Assembly: GCA_900544175.1 (NCBI GenBank)
Contig: UQUN01000037.1
Coordinates: 1 to 18,513 of the forward strand
Reading direction: 5' to 3'
DNA length: 18,513 nt
Origin: an uncultured Alistipes sp.
GTDB taxonomy: Bacteria > Bacteroidota > Bacteroidia > Bacteroidales > UBA932
The translations under genes were made by a program, and so were the position numbers. Under the pieces are notes generated by a model, which was given only the letters and a program-made list of their open reading frames with translations, made no database searches and was not told where the DNA came from. Below are positions 1 through 8,223 of this stretch, piece by piece. Position 1 is the stretch's first letter. Each line of letters starts with the position of its first letter.

Positions 1-2
1 AT

Positions 3-152
3 TTTGGAGATGATCCCATATACCTGAGCATTCCCTCACACAGGGCTTTCCCGGTAATCCGAGAAAACCATCACAGGCAACTCGGACAAATGGCTTCTCA
101 TACTGCACTGCAACGTGAAGGCCAGGACGGAGACGGGACGGGAATGAAATAA
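3..152 (+). CDS. Possible 3' end of an upstream gene (partial, unidentified)
   Basis: One plus-strand frame is open from the window edge to a TAA at about 150-152, giving about 49 residues that end in Gly-Met-Lys. The translation contains SIPSHRAFPVIRENHHRQ and a polar glycine/aspartate-rich tail. It looks protein-like, but I do not recognise a family. A stop-free run of this length can occur by chance, so the call rests mainly on residue composition and on the frame running off the edge. The next gene starts about 55 bases downstream, which leaves room for its own promoter. Confidence 0.4.
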   Translation, partial: FGDDPIYLSIPSHRAFPVIRENHHRQLGQMASHTALQREGQDGDGTGMK

Positions 153-165
153 CGGAATAATCATT

Positions 166-179
166 ATATTCGCGAATAT
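166..179. promoter_or_regulatory. 14-bp perfect palindrome upstream of the phosphoesterase, possible operator
   Basis: ATATTCGCGAATAT is a perfect 14-bp inverted repeat with no spacer, 27 bases before the ATG at 206. It overlaps TATATTCG (165-172), which matches the Bacteroidota -7 consensus TAnnTTTG at all but one position. A dimeric regulator site is plausible but is inference; no -33 element is evident. Confidence 0.3.
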
Positions 180-205
180 TTTGGACCCATTCTGCAAATA
201 CACAA

Positions 206-1369
206 ATGAGACGAGGTATTTTTATTCTATTACTTTCCCTGACAGTGCCAGCCATTACTGCCTATGCGGCGGCCAGCGCTGATTCCATATTCCGTACGGA
301 ACCGTACCTTCAGAATCCGGTCGGCGGCGGAATCACCGTCATGTGGCAGACTTGGGTACCGGCCTACAGCTGGGTGGAATACGGCACCGACACCACTGAC
401 CTCAGTTCCTGGCAGATGGCCCGCACCATAGTAGACGGACAGGTAATCTGCAACGGGACGCAGAACAAGATACGGATCGAAGGGCTGGAGCCGGGCCGCA
501 CCTATTATTACAGAGTGTACTCCCGGGAAATACTCCTCTACCAGGCATACAAGAAGGAATTCGGAAAGACAGCCGTCTCCCCTGTCCACTCATTCACCCT
601 CCCCGCTGAAAACGAAAGCAACTTCACCTCCCTTGTCTTCAACGACCTGCACAAACAGTCCGAGACACTGCGCACCCTCTACAGCCATGTAAGCGACGTG
701 CCGTACGACTTCGTGATATTCAACGGAGACTGCATCGACGATCCGGCAGACCACGACGAGGCCACGGCCTTCCTCAGCGAGCTGAACACCACGGTCGGAG
801 CAGCTGACGTGCCCGTCTTCTACCTGCGTGGCAACCATGAGATAAGGAACGCCTACTCCATCGGCCTCAGGGCGCTTTTCGACTATGTAGGCGACAGGAC
901 CTACGGAGCCTTCAGCTGGGGCGACACCCGCATTGTCATGCTGGACTGCGGAGAGGACAAGCCTGACAGCACCTGGGTGTACTACGGACTCAACGACTTC
1001 TCGGGTCTGAGAGAGGAGCAAGTCGGTTTTCTCAAGGAAGAACTGAGTTCCAAAGAGTTCCGCAACGCCTCCCGCCGGGTGCTCATCCACCACATTCCCA
1101 TATATGCCATGGGTGATGCCTACAATCCTTGCCTGGAGCTGTGGGGACCGCTGCTTGACGGGGCTCCATTCGACATCTGCCTCAATGCCCATACCCACAG
1201 GCATGCCTATCATCCCGCAGGCTCCGCCGGAAACACCTTCCCTGTAGTGGTCGGCGGAGGCTACTCCATGGAGGAAGCGACCGTAATGATACTGAAAAAA
1301 CAAGGAGAGGAAATGACTCTCAAAGTACTTAATACAGCAGGAGACACCATCCTGGATTTAAAACTTTAG
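206..1369 (+). CDS. Exported metallophosphoesterase with N-terminal fibronectin-type domain
   Basis: This is a 387-residue phosphoesterase of the calcineurin-like/purple acid phosphatase type. Residues 1-22 form a signal peptide (MRRG, a hydrophobic stretch, then Ala-rich), so export is expected. Residues about 30-132 resemble the fibronectin-III-like domain that precedes the catalytic domain in purple acid phosphatases. The catalytic domain has the expected metal-ligand series: D147-x-H149, GD at 174-175, GNHE at 209-212, HH at 295-296 and AHTH at 338-341. The last motif is usually GHxH, so Ala replaces Gly. The protein probably removes phosphate from an extracytoplasmic ester; the substrate cannot be told. 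It is 9 bases from maeB and probably cotranscribed. Family confidence is high, substrate unknown. Confidence 0.88.
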   Translation: MRRGIFILLLSLTVPAITAYAAASADSIFRTEPYLQNPVGGGITVMWQTWVPAYSWVEYGTDTTDLSSWQMARTIVDGQVICNGTQNKIRIEGLEPGRTYYYRVYSREILLYQAYKKEFGKTAVSPVHSFTLPAENESNFTSLVFNDLHKQSETLRTLYSHVSDVPYDFVIFNGDCIDDPADHDEATAFLSELNTTVGAADVPVFYLRGNHEIRNAYSIGLRALFDYVGDRTYGAFSWGDTRIVMLDCGEDKPDSTWVYYGLNDFSGLREEQVGFLKEELSSKEFRNASRRVLIHHIPIYAMGDAYNPCLELWGPLLDGAPFDICLNAHTHRHAYHPAGSAGNTFPVVVGGGYSMEEATVMILKKQGEEMTLKVLNTAGDTILDLKL

Positions 1370-1378
1370 CACATAACG

Positions 1379-3712
1379 ATGTCAGAGAACAATAAGAAAG
1401 CGGCCCTGGACTATCACCGCCAAGGCCGGCCAGGCAAGACAGAAACCTTGCCCACCAAACCATATTCATCACAGCACGACCTCTCCTTAGCATATTCGCC
1501 AGGAGTAGCATACCCCTGTCTGGAGATAAAGGCACACAGCGAAGACGCATACGAATATACCAACAAAGGCAATCTGATGGCGGTCATATCCAACGGAACT
1601 GCTGTTCTGGGCCTGGGCGATATAGGAGCCCTCGCCGGCAAACCGGTAATGGAGGGCAAGGCCCTGCTTTTCAAGATATTCGCTGGGTTAGACTGCTACG
1701 ATATCGAGATAGACGAGAAGGACCCGGAAAAATTCATCGCGGCAGTCAAGGCCATTGCCCCTACCTTCGGCGGCATCAATCTCGAAGACATAAAAGCCCC
1801 CGAGTGCTTCGAGATAGAGCGCAGGCTCAAGGAAGAGTGCGACATCCCAGTGATGCACGATGACCAGCACGGTACAGCCATCATTTCGGCCGCAGGCCTG
1901 CTCAACGCCCTCGAGCTGCAGGACAAGAAAATAGAGGACATCCGGATAGTGGTCAACGGAGCCGGCGCGGCAGCAGTTGCCTGCACCAACCTCTACATAG
2001 AGCTGGGCGTACGCCGCGAGAACATTATCATGTGCGACAGCAAAGGTGTCATAACCACCTCACGCACAGATCTCAATGCCATGAAGCGGTCATTTGCCAC
2101 CGACCGGAACGTACATACCCTGGCAGAGGCCCTGGTCGGAGCCGATGTCTTTCTGGGTCTCTCAACCCGGGACGTGCTGACCAAGGAGATGATCCGCACG
2201 ATGGCCGACCGTCCCATCGTATTTGCCCTGGCCAACCCTGATCCTGAAATAGCATACTCCGAGGCCATGGCTTCACGCGACGACCTGATCTTCGCCACCG
2301 GCCGTTCTGATTATCCCAACCAGATCAATAACGTTCTCGGTTTCCCCTATATCTTCCGCGGAGCCCTGGACGTACGCGCCACTGCCATAAACGAAGAAAT
2401 GAAAATGGCCGCAGTCCACGCCATCGCACGCCTGGCCAAGCAGCCCGTACCGTCCGTGGTCAATGCCGCATACAATATAGAAAACATCAGATACGGACGC
2501 GGATACATTTTGCCAAAGCCCCTTGATCCTAGACTTCTCTCAGCGGTAGCACCTGCAGTGGCCAAAGCCGCCATGGAATCAGGTGTGGCCCGCAGACCCA
2601 TCACCGACTGGGACAGATACGAGGAACATCTGCAGGAAATGATGGGTTATGACAATAAACTCGTCCGCCGTTTCGCCGATGTAGCCCGCTGCCAGCCAAT
2701 GCGGGTGGTATTCGGAGAAGGCAATACGGACAATATGCTGGAGGCGGCCGTACAGGCAGGCTCGGAAGGACTATGCCGTCCTATTCTGCTGGGCAATGCG
2801 GAGCTCATCAGAAAGAGGGCAGCAGACCTCGGCCTCTCCCTTGAAGGAGTGGAGGTGGTCAATCCCAGGCATCCGGACGAAAAAGCCCGTCGGGAACACT
2901 ATGCGGAAATACTTGCTTCCAAGCTCTCACGCAAAGGATATACCCGTCAGGACGCCTACGAGAAGATGTTCGAACGCAACTACTTCGGCATGATGATGGT
3001 CGAAAGCGGAGACGCAGATGCTCTAATAGCAGGAACATACACCAACAACAGTGCAGTCACGTCCATCGCCCGCGACATCATCGGCATCCGTCCAGGGTTC
3101 AGCACATTCGCCACAATGCACATCCTGAATACGAAGCGGGGAATATTTTTTCTGGCCGACACCATGATAAACGAGTACACCGATGCTTCCGTTCTGGTGG
3201 ACATAGCCCGCCTGACTGCAGGCGCAGTAGAATACTATGCATTTGACCCTGTCATTTCCATGCTGTCATTCAGCAACTTCGGGTCAAATGTGCATGAATG
3301 CGTCCCTACAGCGTCATGTTCATCCGGTGAATGCGGTACACCATCCACCGTCCATAGGGCCGTAGAGACTCTGCACAAGTGCTACCCGGACATGGTGGTC
3401 GACGGCGAGATACGCATTGACATGGCCCTGAACAAGCAGCTGCGCGACCGCACCTATCCGTTCAACCGCCTGTACGGCAAGGATGTGAACACTCTCATTT
3501 TCCCAGACCTCAACTCATCCTCGGCAGCTTTCCGCATGATGATGGAGATGGGAGCCGGAGAGGCGATAGGTCCCATACAGATCGGCCTCAACAAGCCGGT
3601 ACACTTCATATCCGTAGAGGCTCCGGTCAGGGAGATTGTCAACCTGGCGACCGTTGCATCCATGGATGCCGCCATATACCTCAAAGCCGGCAACTGCCGT
3701 CTCGACAGATAA
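1379..3712 (+). CDS. maeB: NADP-type malic enzyme with C-terminal phosphotransacetylase-like domain (MaeB)
   Basis: This 777-residue cytoplasmic enzyme decarboxylates malate to pyruvate while reducing NAD(P)+, supplying NADPH and pyruvate. The malic N-terminal domain (about 1-165) contains Y39 in LAYSPGV, K94 in VMEGKAL, E136-D137 in GGINLEDIKAPE and D161-D162 in HDDQHGT. These match the catalytic tyrosine/lysine and divalent-metal ligands of the family. The NAD(P)-binding domain (about 166-400) carries NGAGAAA near 193-199. Residues about 430-777 form the phosphate acetyl/butyryltransferase-like domain of the long MaeB form, which in other bacteria has a regulatory, acetyl-CoA-sensing role rather than catalysis. 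The length is normal for the long form. The gene lies between the phosphoesterase (9 bases before) and the peroxiredoxin (15 bases after), suggesting one transcript. Confidence 0.96.
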   Translation: MSENNKKAALDYHRQGRPGKTETLPTKPYSSQHDLSLAYSPGVAYPCLEIKAHSEDAYEYTNKGNLMAVISNGTAVLGLGDIGALAGKPVMEGKALLFKIFAGLDCYDIEIDEKDPEKFIAAVKAIAPTFGGINLEDIKAPECFEIERRLKEECDIPVMHDDQHGTAIISAAGLLNALELQDKKIEDIRIVVNGAGAAAVACTNLYIELGVRRENIIMCDSKGVITTSRTDLNAMKRSFATDRNVHTLAEALVGADVFLGLSTRDVLTKEMIRTMADRPIVFALANPDPEIAYSEAMASRDDLIFATGRSDYPNQINNVLGFPYIFRGALDVRATAINEEMKMAAVHAIARLAKQPVPSVVNAAYNIENIRYGRGYILPKPLDPRLLSAVAPAVAKAAMESGVARRPITDWDRYEEHLQEMMGYDNKLVRRFADVARCQPMRVVFGEGNTDNMLEAAVQAGSEGLCRPILLGNAELIRKRAADLGLSLEGVEVVNPRHPDEKARREHYAEILASKLSRKGYTRQDAYEKMFERNYFGMMMVESGDADALIAGTYTNNSAVTSIARDIIGIRPGFSTFATMHILNTKRGIFFLADTMINEYTDASVLVDIARLTAGAVEYYAFDPVISMLSFSNFGSNVHECVPTASCSSGECGTPSTVHRAVETLHKCYPDMVVDGEIRIDMALNKQLRDRTYPFNRLYGKDVNTLIFPDLNSSSAAFRMMMEMGAGEAIGPIQIGLNKPVHFISVEAPVREIVNLATVASMDAAIYLKAGNCRLDR

Positions 3713-3727
3713 TTGAAACTTAAAATC

Positions 3728-4174
3728 ATGTTGAACAAAGGAGACAAAGCCCCGTACTTCGAGGGCACCGATCAGGACGGTAACATCATCCGTCTGAGCG
3801 ACTTTGCAGGACGCAAACTCGTCCTCTACTTCTATCCCAAGGACAGCACACCAGGCTGTACGGCCGAAGCCTGCGACCTGAGGGACAATTACGAACGGTT
3901 CATCAGCCAGGGCTATGCCGTGGTGGGCGTAAGCAAGGACAGCTCCGCGTCACACCAGAAATTCATTGCAAAATATTCCCTGCCCTTCCCGTTGATATCC
4001 GACACGGACAAGATCATCCTGCAGGCTTACGATGCCTGGGGCGAAAAGAAGAACTACGGGAAAATCAGCATGGGCACCTTGCGCAAGACCTACATCATAG
4101 ATGAGAACGGTATCATCACAGACATCATCGCCAAGGTCGACACAAAGAACCATACTGCACAAATACTGAAGTAG
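3728..4174 (+). CDS. bcp: Thiol peroxidase of the Bcp/PrxQ family
   Basis: This 148-residue peroxiredoxin reduces hydrogen peroxide and organic hydroperoxides using thioredoxin. C44 in TPGCTAEAC is the peroxidatic cysteine. C49, five residues on, is the resolving cysteine of atypical 2-Cys PrxQ enzymes. The FYPKDSTPGC stretch supplies the Thr and Pro of the active site. The ATG at 3728 is chosen over the in-frame TTG at 3713, because the TTG directly abuts the maeB stop and adds five residues not expected in the family. There is no clear Shine-Dalgarno site, which is usual in Bacteroidota. The gene is probably the last of a three-gene transcript and ends in a hairpin overlapping its stop codon. 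Confidence 0.95.
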   Translation: MLNKGDKAPYFEGTDQDGNIIRLSDFAGRKLVLYFYPKDSTPGCTAEACDLRDNYERFISQGYAVVGVSKDSSASHQKFIAKYSLPFPLISDTDKIILQAYDAWGEKKNYGKISMGTLRKTYIIDENGIITDIIAKVDTKNHTAQILK

Positions 4175-4193
4175 TTCGTATGCTTCAGTATTT
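4161..4193 (+). terminator. Hairpin overlapping the bcp stop codon, probable terminator
   Basis: AAATACTGAAG (4161-4171) and CTTCAGTATTT (4183-4193) are perfect 11-base reverse complements around an 11-base loop that contains the bcp TAG. The downstream arm ends in a short A/T run rather than a long T-tract, so this may be a modest, possibly bidirectional, terminator or an mRNA 3'-end stabiliser. Confidence 0.55.
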
Positions 4194-4231
4194 ATAATCA
4201 TGACACACGGCTACTTAGCCATCACGTATGG

Positions 4232-4339
4232 TGAATAAAAGAAGCAGTCGGAATGACCAGGCCCTCCCACACCTTCGGTGCGGGTCCCTCACTATAGTGC
4301 CGAGGGCGGCAAGTCATTTCTCGTTGCTTCTTTTATTCA
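4232..4339. repeat. Structured inverted-repeat element (MITE-like or structured RNA)
   Basis: This 108-base element has 15-bp perfect terminal inverted repeats: TGAATAAAAGAAGCA at 4232-4246 and its complement at 4325-4339. Nested inside are GGAATGAC/GTCATTTC (4250-4257 with 4313-4320, one G-T wobble) and GCCCTC/GAGGGC (4261-4266 with 4302-4307). Two small hairpins sit at the centre: CCxCAC/GTGxGG around 4267-4283 and the palindrome CACTATAGTG (4290-4299). The whole folds on paper as a long stem opening into a three-way junction. It contains no ORF and no obvious flanking target-site duplication. It could be a miniature mobile repeat, a structured leader of the GH20 gene, or a strong terminator, since its right arm is T-rich. 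No second copy is seen in the window. Confidence 0.6.
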
Positions 4340-4385
4340 TTCGGGCATTACATTATATTGAATATTGTGAAATTTAAACACAGGG

Positions 4386-6398
4386 ATGAAACGACATTTG
4401 TATTTTTTGATAAGCACTTTCGCTGCTGTTCTATGCTCTATCGGCGTTTTTGCCGCAACGTCCGGGGACTCCGGACCGTTTGTTATTCCGGAACTGAAGA
4501 CCTGGGAGGCAGGCAAAGGAGCAATGACTGTTTCCGGAACGATGCGGATTGCCGTACCGTCCGGAGATGAGGAACTTCTGAGAATAGCCGGAATGCTGGC
4601 TGAGGACTGGGAGACTATGTTCGGATACCTGCCCAGAATCGTGACTGAGAAGGGCGCAGAAGGAGATATTGTACTTGAAATCAAGAAGGACAAAAGGCTG
4701 GACAGGCTAAGCGGAGGCAGTGCTGAAAGTTACTCGATCGGCATTACCGACCGCGTGCGTCTTTCCGCCGCAACTGCCCGGGGCGTGTTCTGGGGGACAC
4801 AGACCATTCTCCAGATAGCTGACCGCAGCATCCCCGGCGGTGCCCATGATATTGCCGTGAGTCTGCCCTGCGGCAAGATCCTTGACTGGCCCGACTACGG
4901 CCTGCGCGGCTTCATGATGGACTGCGGCCGCAAATATATTCCCATGAGCTACCTGCGCAAGCTCACCCGTATCATGGCCTATTACAAGATGAACACCCTT
5001 CAGGTACATCTCAACGACAACGGATTCAAACAGTACTTCGGAGGGGACTGGGACCGTACCTACGCGGCATTCCGGCTCGAGTGCGACACATATCCTGGAC
5101 TGACCGCCAGGGACGGACACTATACCAAGGAGGAGTTCATCGGCTTTCAGGAAGAGGCCGCCGGCATGTTCGTGGAAATTATTCCCGAAATAGACGTGCC
5201 TGCCCATTCTCTGGCCCTAACCCGCTATATGCCGGGGATTGGCTCTGAAGAGTACGGCATGGACCACCTCGACCTGTTCAAGCCGGAGACCTACGAATTC
5301 GTGGACGGTCTTTTCAAGGAATACCTCGAAGGTGAGGATCCTGTATTCCGCGGTCCCAAAGTGCATATAGGCACGGACGAGTACTCCAACAAAGACCAGG
5401 ATGTGGTGGAGAAATTCCGCTATTTCACCGACCACTATATCCGTCTGGTGGAGAGCTACGGCAAGCAGGCGGTGGTCTGGGGAGCCCTCACCCACGCAGA
5501 CGGGGAGACACCCGTAAAGTCGGAGAACGTGATCATGAACGCCTGGTACAACGGATACGCCGACCCAAGGCAGATGGTGGAGGACGGCTACAAGCTCATA
5601 TCGATTCCGGACGGTCTGGTCTACATCGTGCCTGCCGCCGGCTACTACTACGATTATCTTGACGAGCAGAATCTCTACGAGAACTGGACTCCGGCCCATG
5701 TCGGGGACGCTGTCTTCGCAGAGCGTGACACCTCCATCCTCGGCGGCATGTTCGCCGTGTGGAACGACCATGCTGGCAACGGCATCTCGGTCAAGGATAT
5801 ACATCACCGTCTCTTTCCGGCATTGCAGACCCTGTCCGTGAAAATGTGGACAGGAACGGAGACAGCCATGCCCTATGCGGCCATCTCCAGCACCCGCCGC
5901 TATGTACGCGAGGCTCCAGGCATCAATTTCGCCGGACGCATCGGCACCGAGCCCGGCTGCGTGCTGGAGATGGCCGAAGTGACACCCGGCGCCACCCTGC
6001 CCTACCCCGAGATCGGCTATGACTACACCGTCAGCTTCACCATCGAAGGCAAGGCAGAGACCCCCGGTACGGAGCTGTTCCGCTCCGAGAACGCAGTATT
6101 CTACCTCAGCGACCCCGTCAGCGGCATGATGGGCTTTGCCCGCGACGGCTACCTCAACACCTTCCGTTACAGCATCCAGAACGGTGACCGGCTCGAAGTG
6201 ACCGTCAAAGGCGACAACCGCTCGACCACCCTGATCGTCAACGGCCGCGTCATCGACCGGCTCGAGACAGAGAAACGCTGGCACAATGAAGGCAAGAGCG
6301 TGATGTACTACGTCCCTACCCTCGTCTTCCCCCTTGAAAAAGCCGGAGACTTCAAGAGCCGCATAACGGACCTCAAAGTCTCCAGCTATACTGAATAA
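4386..6398 (+). CDS. Secreted GH20 beta-N-acetylhexosaminidase
   Basis: This 670-residue exported glycoside hydrolase removes terminal beta-linked GlcNAc or GalNAc from glycans. Residues 1-24 are a signal peptide (MKRH, hydrophobic core, VFAA). Residues about 30-165 form the GH20b alpha/beta domain. The TIM barrel begins at DYGLRGFMMD near 170-179. The catalytic Asp-Glu pair is D331-E332 in VHIGTDEYS, where Asp orients the substrate N-acetyl group and Glu is the general acid. Residues about 545-670, beta-rich with INFAGRIG near the start, look like a C-terminal concanavalin/LamG-like accessory domain. CAGGG directly before the ATG supports this start. The gene seems to stand alone, with the inverted-repeat element upstream and the convergent rib operon downstream. 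Host-glycan or mucin foraging is inference. Confidence 0.93.
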   Translation: MKRHLYFLISTFAAVLCSIGVFAATSGDSGPFVIPELKTWEAGKGAMTVSGTMRIAVPSGDEELLRIAGMLAEDWETMFGYLPRIVTEKGAEGDIVLEIKKDKRLDRLSGGSAESYSIGITDRVRLSAATARGVFWGTQTILQIADRSIPGGAHDIAVSLPCGKILDWPDYGLRGFMMDCGRKYIPMSYLRKLTRIMAYYKMNTLQVHLNDNGFKQYFGGDWDRTYAAFRLECDTYPGLTARDGHYTKEEFIGFQEEAAGMFVEIIPEIDVPAHSLALTRYMPGIGSEEYGMDHLDLFKPETYEFVDGLFKEYLEGEDPVFRGPKVHIGTDEYSNKDQDVVEKFRYFTDHYIRLVESYGKQAVVWGALTHADGETPVKSENVIMNAWYNGYADPRQMVEDGYKLISIPDGLVYIVPAAGYYYDYLDEQNLYENWTPAHVGDAVFAERDTSILGGMFAVWNDHAGNGISVKDIHHRLFPALQTLSVKMWTGTETAMPYAAISSTRRYVREAPGINFAGRIGTEPGCVLEMAEVTPGATLPYPEIGYDYTVSFTIEGKAETPGTELFRSENAVFYLSDPVSGMMGFARDGYLNTFRYSIQNGDRLEVTVKGDNRSTTLIVNGRVIDRLETEKRWHNEGKSVMYYVPTLVFPLEKAGDFKSRITDLKVSSYTE

Positions 6399-6430
6399 TT
6401 TCCCCTTTACACGGGAGCAGACCTCGGCTG

Positions 6431-6892
6431 CTACAGAGTGCGGCTGAGATTGACCATCTCGATGGCGGTGGTCATGGCGTCAAAGCCCTTGTTTCCGGCT
6501 TTTGTACCGGCACGCTCAACTGCCTGCTCTATGGAGTCGGTGGTAAGCACACCGAAGATGACGGGGACATTGCACTCCAGTCCGACGTGGGCTATGCCCT
6601 TTGTGGCTTCATTTGCGACCATATCGAAATGAGGCGTTGCGCCACGGATTACCGCTCCGAGGCAGACTATGGCGTCGTATTTGCCTGAGAGAGCCATCTT
6701 CCTGGCCACGAACGGAATCTCGAACGCGCCCGGGACCCAGGCCACCTCGAGATTTTCCCCGGCTCCGCCGTGACGCAGGAACGAGTCCTCAGCCCCGCCG
6801 AGCAGCTTGGAAGTGATGAATTCATTGAAACGGGCCGCTACGATGCCGATTCTCTGGCCGGCGGCTGACAGATTGCCTTCTATGACTTTCAT
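6431..6892 (-). CDS. ribH: 6,7-dimethyl-8-ribityllumazine synthase (RibH)
   Basis: This 153-residue enzyme condenses 5-amino-6-ribitylamino-uracil with 3,4-dihydroxy-2-butanone 4-phosphate, the penultimate step of riboflavin synthesis. Family motifs are in order: ARFNEFI (20-26), VPGAFEIP (53-60), CLGAVIRG (77-84) followed by TPHFD with the catalytic H88, and R127 before AGTKAGNKG in the phosphate-binding region. Such enzymes form pentamers or 60-mer shells. It is the last gene of the rib operon, 28 bases after ribBA. Its stop lies 32 bases from the convergent hexosaminidase, and no convincing terminator is seen between them. Confidence 0.97.
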   Translation of the reverse strand: MKVIEGNLSAAGQRIGIVAARFNEFITSKLLGGAEDSFLRHGGAGENLEVAWVPGAFEIPFVARKMALSGKYDAIVCLGAVIRGATPHFDMVANEATKGIAHVGLECNVPVIFGVLTTDSIEQAVERAGTKAGNKGFDAMTTAIEMVNLSRTL

Positions 6893-6920
6893 GGTTGTTT
6901 ACTTTATTATTACTGTTCTA

Positions 6921-8201
6921 CTATTTTCCCATCCTGATGCCTGTACATGCACCGTCTGCCTGAGGTGCCCGGTTCCTGCCGTCCTGCTGAAAATGCAGCA
7001 GATGCCCCATCTTCTTGTATTTGGTGTACATATAGGCCTCGTTCTTCTCGTTGCAGGTCATTTCTATCGGATCCCGGCCCACGACATCTATACCATAGTG
7101 GTCCAGACCGAATATCTTCATCGGATTGTTCGTCATCAGTATCAGTTTCTTGATGCCGAGATCGGACAAGATGGCGCCTCCGACATCATAGTCACGCAGG
7201 TCGGCCTTGAATCCCAGGGCCAGGTTGGCCTCCACAGTGTCCATACCCCTGTCCTGCAATTCGTAAGCCCGCAGCTTGTTGATCAGTCCGATACCGCGGC
7301 CCTCCTGGCGCAGGTACAGCAGAACCCCACGTCCGGCCTTCTCTATACGTCGCAGTGCCTCGGCCAGCTGCTCCCCGCAGTCACAGCGCAATGAGCCCAA
7401 CACGTCCCCGGTCAGACACTCCGAATGCATACGGCACAGCACCGGCTCAGAAGTAGTAATGTCTCCCTTGACTATGGCCAGATGATGCTCCCCGGTAATG
7501 CGGTTGACATACCCCATAATACGGAAATTGCCGTATTTCGTAGGCAGAGCCGCATCGGTGACCTTTTCCATCCACTTCTCGTGATGCTTGCGGTAGGACA
7601 CCAGATCGTCTACAGTGATGATTTTCAGGCCGTGTTCTGCAGCGAAAGCTATAAGTTCGGTAGTGCGCATCATGTCTCCGTCCTCCCGCATGATCTCACA
7701 ACACAGACCGCACTCTTCCAGACCGGCAATACGCATAAGGTCTACAGTCGCCTCGGTATGACCCCGTCTCTCCAGCACGCCTCCTGCTCTGGACTCCAGC
7801 GGGAACATATGCCCGGGACGTCGGAAGTCCTCTGGTCTGGCATCCGGTTCCACTGCCTTCATGGCCGTGACAGACCGCTCTATGGCTGATATGCCTGTAC
7901 CGGTCGATACATGGTCTATGGAAACCGTAAAGGCAGTACAGTGATTGTCAGTATTGTGCGAGACCATCTGCCCCAGTCCCAGCCTATGGGTCATCTCCCT
8001 GCTCATAGGCATGCATATAAGACCCTTGCCGTAGCAGGCCATAAAATTGACATTGGCTGTAGTGGCATGGCGGGCGGCACATATCAGGTCCCCCTCGTTC
8101 TCCCTGTCCGGGTCATCGATGACTACTATTATCTGCCCCTGGCGGAGAGCCTCGGCAGCCTCATCGATAGTGTTGAATTTACGTTCTTGGGTATTATCCA
8201 T
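6921..8201 (-). CDS. ribBA: Bifunctional DHBP synthase / GTP cyclohydrolase II (RibBA)
   Basis: This 426-residue fusion supplies both precursors of riboflavin: DHBP from ribulose 5-phosphate and the pyrimidine from GTP. The RibB half (about 1-205) has DDPDRENEGD at 29-38, STGTGIS at 99-105, RPGHMFPL near 128-135 and RRGHTEA near 145-151. The RibA half (about 206-405) has the zinc ligands C262, C273 and C275 in ECLTGDVLGSLRCDC, then RQEGRGIGL (298-306) and TNNPMKI (357-363). Both domains carry intact catalytic motifs, so both activities are expected. The last 24 residues are a polar tail without a recognised role. It lies 22 bases downstream of ribE in the same operon. Confidence 0.97.
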   Translation of the reverse strand: MDNTQERKFNTIDEAAEALRQGQIIVVIDDPDRENEGDLICAARHATTANVNFMACYGKGLICMPMSREMTHRLGLGQMVSHNTDNHCTAFTVSIDHVSTGTGISAIERSVTAMKAVEPDARPEDFRRPGHMFPLESRAGGVLERRGHTEATVDLMRIAGLEECGLCCEIMREDGDMMRTTELIAFAAEHGLKIITVDDLVSYRKHHEKWMEKVTDAALPTKYGNFRIMGYVNRITGEHHLAIVKGDITTSEPVLCRMHSECLTGDVLGSLRCDCGEQLAEALRRIEKAGRGVLLYLRQEGRGIGLINKLRAYELQDRGMDTVEANLALGFKADLRDYDVGGAILSDLGIKKLILMTNNPMKIFGLDHYGIDVVGRDPIEMTCNEKNEAYMYTKYKKMGHLLHFQQDGRNRAPQADGACTGIRMGK

Positions 8202-8223
8202 GTTTTTATAAAAATTCCAATAT

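Noticed and set aside
590..1303. 237-codon minus-strand frame opposite the phosphoesterase
   Set aside because: Shadow of a strongly supported gene; the product has no domain features.
4352..4360. TATATTG as a promoter element for the GH20 gene
   Set aside because: The upstream TTG lies 27 bases away, too far for the Bacteroidota -33/-7 spacing, and the -7 match is incomplete.
5217..6284. 355-codon open frame on the minus strand opposite the hexosaminidase gene
   Set aside because: It is the antisense shadow of a clear GH20 gene. The translation is Val/His/Gly-rich with no recognisable motif and no start context.
6416..6432. AGCAG/CTGCT 5-bp hairpin between the hexosaminidase and ribH
   Set aside because: The stem is short, overlaps the ribH stop and has no T-tract, so I do not call a terminator.
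6807..7889. Plus-strand frames opposite ribBA (195 and 154 codons)
   Set aside because: Both lie antisense to the conserved RibBA motifs and look like codon-bias shadows.
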